Assembly (NCBI GenBank): GCA_947475895.1 | Contig: CANJMF010000001.1 | Span: forward strand, 372,001-436,000 | Direction of reading: 5' to 3' | Length of the DNA: 64,000 bases | Source: Fidelibacterota bacterium | GTDB taxonomy: Bacteria > Pseudomonadota > Alphaproteobacteria > Rhodospirillales > Rhodospirillaceae | Shown here: positions 62,294 to 64,000 of the stretch, in pieces | Numbering within the stretch: position 1 is the stretch's first letter | Layout: each line of letters begins with the position of its first letter | The notes under the pieces: generated by a model | Seen by the model: the letters and a program-made list of their open reading frames with translations, nothing else | What the model was told of the DNA's origin: nothing | The model's database searches: none | Program-made: the position numbers and the translations under genes

Positions 62294-62312
62294 GTTTAGA
62301 ATAATTCTAAAC
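62294..62312. promoter_or_regulatory. Irr-like (iron control element) operator upstream of rubrerythrin
   Basis: Perfect palindrome GTTTAGAAT-A-ATTCTAAAC, 9-bp arms around one base, containing the 7-1-7 form TTAGAATNATTCTAA used by Fur-family regulators and close to the alphaproteobacterial Irr box. It lies between irr and the rubrerythrin gene, about 75 bases upstream of the latter's start. Irr itself is encoded immediately upstream. Confidence 0.8.
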
Positions 62313-62355
62313 ATGTTCGGGCGCGAAAACCGCGTCATTTCAGCAAGAAGTGCGC

Positions 62356-62772
62356 TTAAGCCTTCACGCGGATGATGACATCGACGCGCGAAATTTGCGC
62401 GCCCGCAGGGGCTTCGGGCAGCGATGCGATGTTGATGTGCTCCGAGGGGATGTCCTGCAGTTTGCCCGAACGCTCGAAGAAGAAATGATGATGGTCGCCC
62501 GTGTTCGTATCGAAGTACGAACTGTTCGAATCGATTGAGATTTCCCGCAGCATGTCTTTGCCGGTGAAATCGTGCAGTGCGTTGTAAACCGTCGCCAACG
62601 ACACATCGATGCGTTGCGACTTGGCTTCGTTGAACAGGCTTTCAGCCGTGACGTGGCGATCGCCTTGTCCAAACAGAATTTGCGCCAGCGCTAAACGTTG
62701 ACGCGTCGGACGCAGGCCCGCCGCGCGCAGCCGTTCCATCACTGTCGAATCCACCAAGGTATTCTGACGCAT
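62356..62772 (-). CDS. irr: Iron response regulator Irr (Fur family)
   Basis: 138 residues from the ATG at 62770-62772 with CAGGGAT about seven bases upstream; an extension to 62805 lacks such a site. LRAAGLRPTRQRLALAQILFGQGDRHVTAE is the winged-helix start, DVSLATVYNALHDFTGKDML the recognition helix region, and FDTNTGDHHHFFFERSGKLQDIPSEHI carries the HHH metal/heme ligands typical of alphaproteobacterial Irr. Irr represses or activates iron genes under iron limitation and is degraded or inactivated on heme binding. Its placement beside an Irr-like operator implies control of the rubrerythrin operon. Confidence 0.92.
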   Translation of the reverse strand: MRQNTLVDSTVMERLRAAGLRPTRQRLALAQILFGQGDRHVTAESLFNEAKSQRIDVSLATVYNALHDFTGKDMLREISIDSNSSYFDTNTGDHHHFFFERSGKLQDIPSEHINIASLPEAPAGAQISRVDVIIRVKA

Positions 62773-63224
62773 GCTTATCCCTGTTCGCGGCGCTTCATGC
62801 CGCATGCATTCTACATAGGCCTATTTTGGTGGCTTTTGAAGAGCAACGTTTTTTGCGTGGCAGGCGTTTGCCGCGCCTTACGCCGCGCGAGAGCGACTCC
62901 CGTCACGTCGATGAACCGCTGAGCCGTGGGATGAGGGGGAGGGGTACGGCCCGAGCGGTCCATCTTAGATCCCTAACGGGGATCGTCGTGACGGGTAGAC
63001 TCGTCTTCCTTCGACGTTGGGGGGAACGCGAAGGTTTATGGGCCGGAATCTCGATCCTAATTGTGTTCGAAGTTGGGCTCGGAACTTACAAGCCTGTCAG
63101 ACGCAGCGCATGCGCGTGCACTTTCCGCGCGTATGAACGCGGCTCGCGGAAATGTGACCATCCAAATCAAAAAAGCGGCCGACTAAAAAAGCGAATGAAC
63201 GCTGCGACGTTGTCAGGCAGGCGA
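62773..63224. other. Intergenic region upstream of irr
   Basis: 452 bases between the irr start and the cold-shock gene stop. No credible gene; the long plus frame crossing it is in antisense to the cold-shock gene and has no family resemblance. Near irr there is a 10-bp palindrome ATAGGCCTAT (62815-62824) and, on the minus strand, a TAGAAT hexamer that could be a -10. At 63160-63195 two T6 runs on the minus strand follow weak stems (AGCG/CGCT) and may end the cold-shock transcript. Confidence 0.35.
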
Positions 63225-63737
63225 CTAGTGCGGATCAAGCACTTCGATGCGCACGGCCATCGGACCTTTTTTTCCGGGGCGCACGTACATGCGTACATGC
63301 TGTCCCGCTTCCAAACGATCCATGTTCGAACGTTGCAACGCGCCGATGCCGATGAAAACATCCGCGCCGCCGGTCGTCGGCATACCGAAGCCGTAGCCTT
63401 TATCGACGGCGAAGAATTTGATCTCGCCTTCCAACACGCTTTCTTCGCCATCAGCTGGCGGCATGTCGTCGGCGACTGTTGAGTCATCGACCCGATCGAT
63501 TTGCGCAACTTGTGGACCGCGTGGTCCTTCCGTCAGATCGCAAATGATCGTGGCACCCTGGCGCAATGTTCGAAGGCCTGCGCGTTGAACGACGGACACA
63601 TGCAAGAAGGCATCTGCCGAGCCATCATCAGGCGCGACAAATCCAAAACCTTTTGCTGGATTGAACCACTTAATTTTTGCGGTGATCGCCGCTTTGGCGA
63701 TCCCTCCCGCCGAAGACGACTGTATCGTTTGCAACAC
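63225..63737 (-). CDS. Two-domain cold-shock protein (tandem CSD)
   Basis: 170 residues, GTG start after a GGGGGGG tract. Domain 1 (~residues 15-85): KIKWFNPAKGFGFVAPDDGSADAFLHVS, with RNP1-like KGFGFV and RNP2-like AFLHVS. Domain 2 (~100-168): GEIKFFAVDKGYGFGMPTTGGADVFIGI, with KGYGFG and DVFIGI. An acidic linker separates them (DDSTVADDMPPADGEE). Tandem CSD proteins are typical of alphaproteobacteria (Caulobacter CspC/D type). Binds single-stranded RNA or DNA; regulation unknown. Confidence 0.93.
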   Translation of the reverse strand: MLQTIQSSSAGGIAKAAITAKIKWFNPAKGFGFVAPDDGSADAFLHVSVVQRAGLRTLRQGATIICDLTEGPRGPQVAQIDRVDDSTVADDMPPADGEESVLEGEIKFFAVDKGYGFGMPTTGGADVFIGIGALQRSNMDRLEAGQHVRMYVRPGKKGPMAVRIEVLDPH

Positions 63738-63892
63738 TTGAGAGCCCCCCCAGCCCTAAGAGCAAAAACTCTACACAAGTCGCGGGGGCGACGAAATACT
63801 CATGCGCTGACGTTCAATTGTTTCTGTGTTCATTTCGCACTGCACAAGATTTTCGCCGCAGCGCGTTTTCAAATCACACAGCCGGCATAAGC
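63738..63892. other. Upstream region of the cold-shock gene
   Basis: 155 bases between the downstream-most gene on the right and the cold-shock start, probably its 5' untranslated region and promoter. AT content rises at 63810-63860. No definite structure or terminator for the neighbouring gene is visible. Confidence 0.3.
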
Positions 63893-64000
63893 TTAGCGTG
63901 CTGGGTGATGCGTGACCCGGGCGACGGCATCCTGCCAGCCCGCGACGATGCTTTTGCGTCTCTCTGCCGGCATGCGCGGCACCGCGCGAAAGCTCAATTG
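63893..64000 (-). CDS. Probable glycerol kinase, C-terminal fragment
   Basis: Only the last 35 codons are inside the window (stop TAA at 63893-63895). The tail reads FRAVPRMPAERRKSIVAGWQDAVARV; the M-x(5)-R-x(4)-AGW-x2-AV-x-R pattern resembles the glycerol kinase C-terminus. Too short to be sure, and another FGGY-family carbohydrate kinase is possible. Confidence 0.5.
   Translation of the reverse strand, partial: QLSFRAVPRMPAERRKSIVAGWQDAVARVTHHPAR

Noticed and set aside
62826..63482. 218-codon plus frame across the irr upstream gap
   Set aside because: Half of it is antisense to the cold-shock gene; no motif or ribosome site, and the composition is irregular.

Overview
This 64 kb window is a GC-rich chromosomal segment of an alphaproteobacterium. 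Several genes point there: an Irr-type Fur-family regulator with an Irr-like operator, the ~180 kDa NAD-glutamate dehydrogenase, an IalB-like secreted protein, CnoX with an intact WCGPC, and a D-2-hydroxyacid dehydrogenase beside an SH3 protein. The order cannot be fixed from sequence alone. I see no insertion sequence, prophage, CRISPR array or rRNA. Two tRNA genes are present, Gly-GCC and Thr-CGT.

Layout. (1) 1-639: 3' end of purH. (2) 645-6106, minus strand: a four-gene, tightly coupled operon (aminotransferase, Gfo/Idh dehydrogenase, UMF1-type MFS transporter, TPR-methyltransferase). It is divergent from an MsbA-type ABC exporter (6246-8006), which is followed by a secreted TPR protein and a TPR-GT41 (O-GlcNAc-transferase-like) protein. 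The dehydrogenase/aminotransferase pair resembles GnnA/GnnB, which make the 3-amino sugar of amide-linked lipid A; an MsbA-like neighbour fits that reading. (3) 11885-16771: giant glutamate dehydrogenase. (4) 16921-32665: two back-to-back MdtABC-like tripartite efflux modules, each one adaptor plus two RND permeases, so four RND permeases in 16 kb. No outer-membrane channel or dedicated regulator is visible. (5) 32662-33539: a coupled pair of unrecognised small proteins. (6) 33915-39353: the most unusual region. It has a one-polypeptide fusion of inositol-1-phosphate synthase and a CTP:inositol-1-phosphate cytidylyltransferase-like domain, a canonical CDP-alcohol phosphotransferase, a second transferase with a scrambled active-site motif, and a Wzx-like flippase. 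I read this as a candidate CDP-inositol-dependent inositol (phospho)lipid or glycan pathway with its own flippase.

(7) 39999-45519: tRNA-Gly, then cnoX, a Lon-substrate-binding-domain protein, a Trm112-like protein and a DUF971 protein, a UbiH-family hydroxylase, tRNA-Thr, and a second TPR-methyltransferase. (8) 45605-55745: housekeeping and accessory genes (BI-1 protein, YbbA/YbbP ABC system with TesA, ThpR, low-MW phosphatase, sirtuin, Fe-S type uracil-DNA glycosylase, minimal zincin, pterin dehydratase, EamA transporter, SPOUT methyltransferase, IalB-like protein). (9) 55746-59757: pabC-pabB-hydroxyacid dehydrogenase operon and an SH3 protein. (10) 59770-62772: an Irr / rubrerythrin / heterodisulfide-reductase-like / DUF3501 peroxide-and-iron module with a perfect 19-bp Irr-like palindrome and an internal terminator. 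(11) 63225-64000: a two-domain cold-shock protein and the 3' end of a probable glycerol kinase gene.
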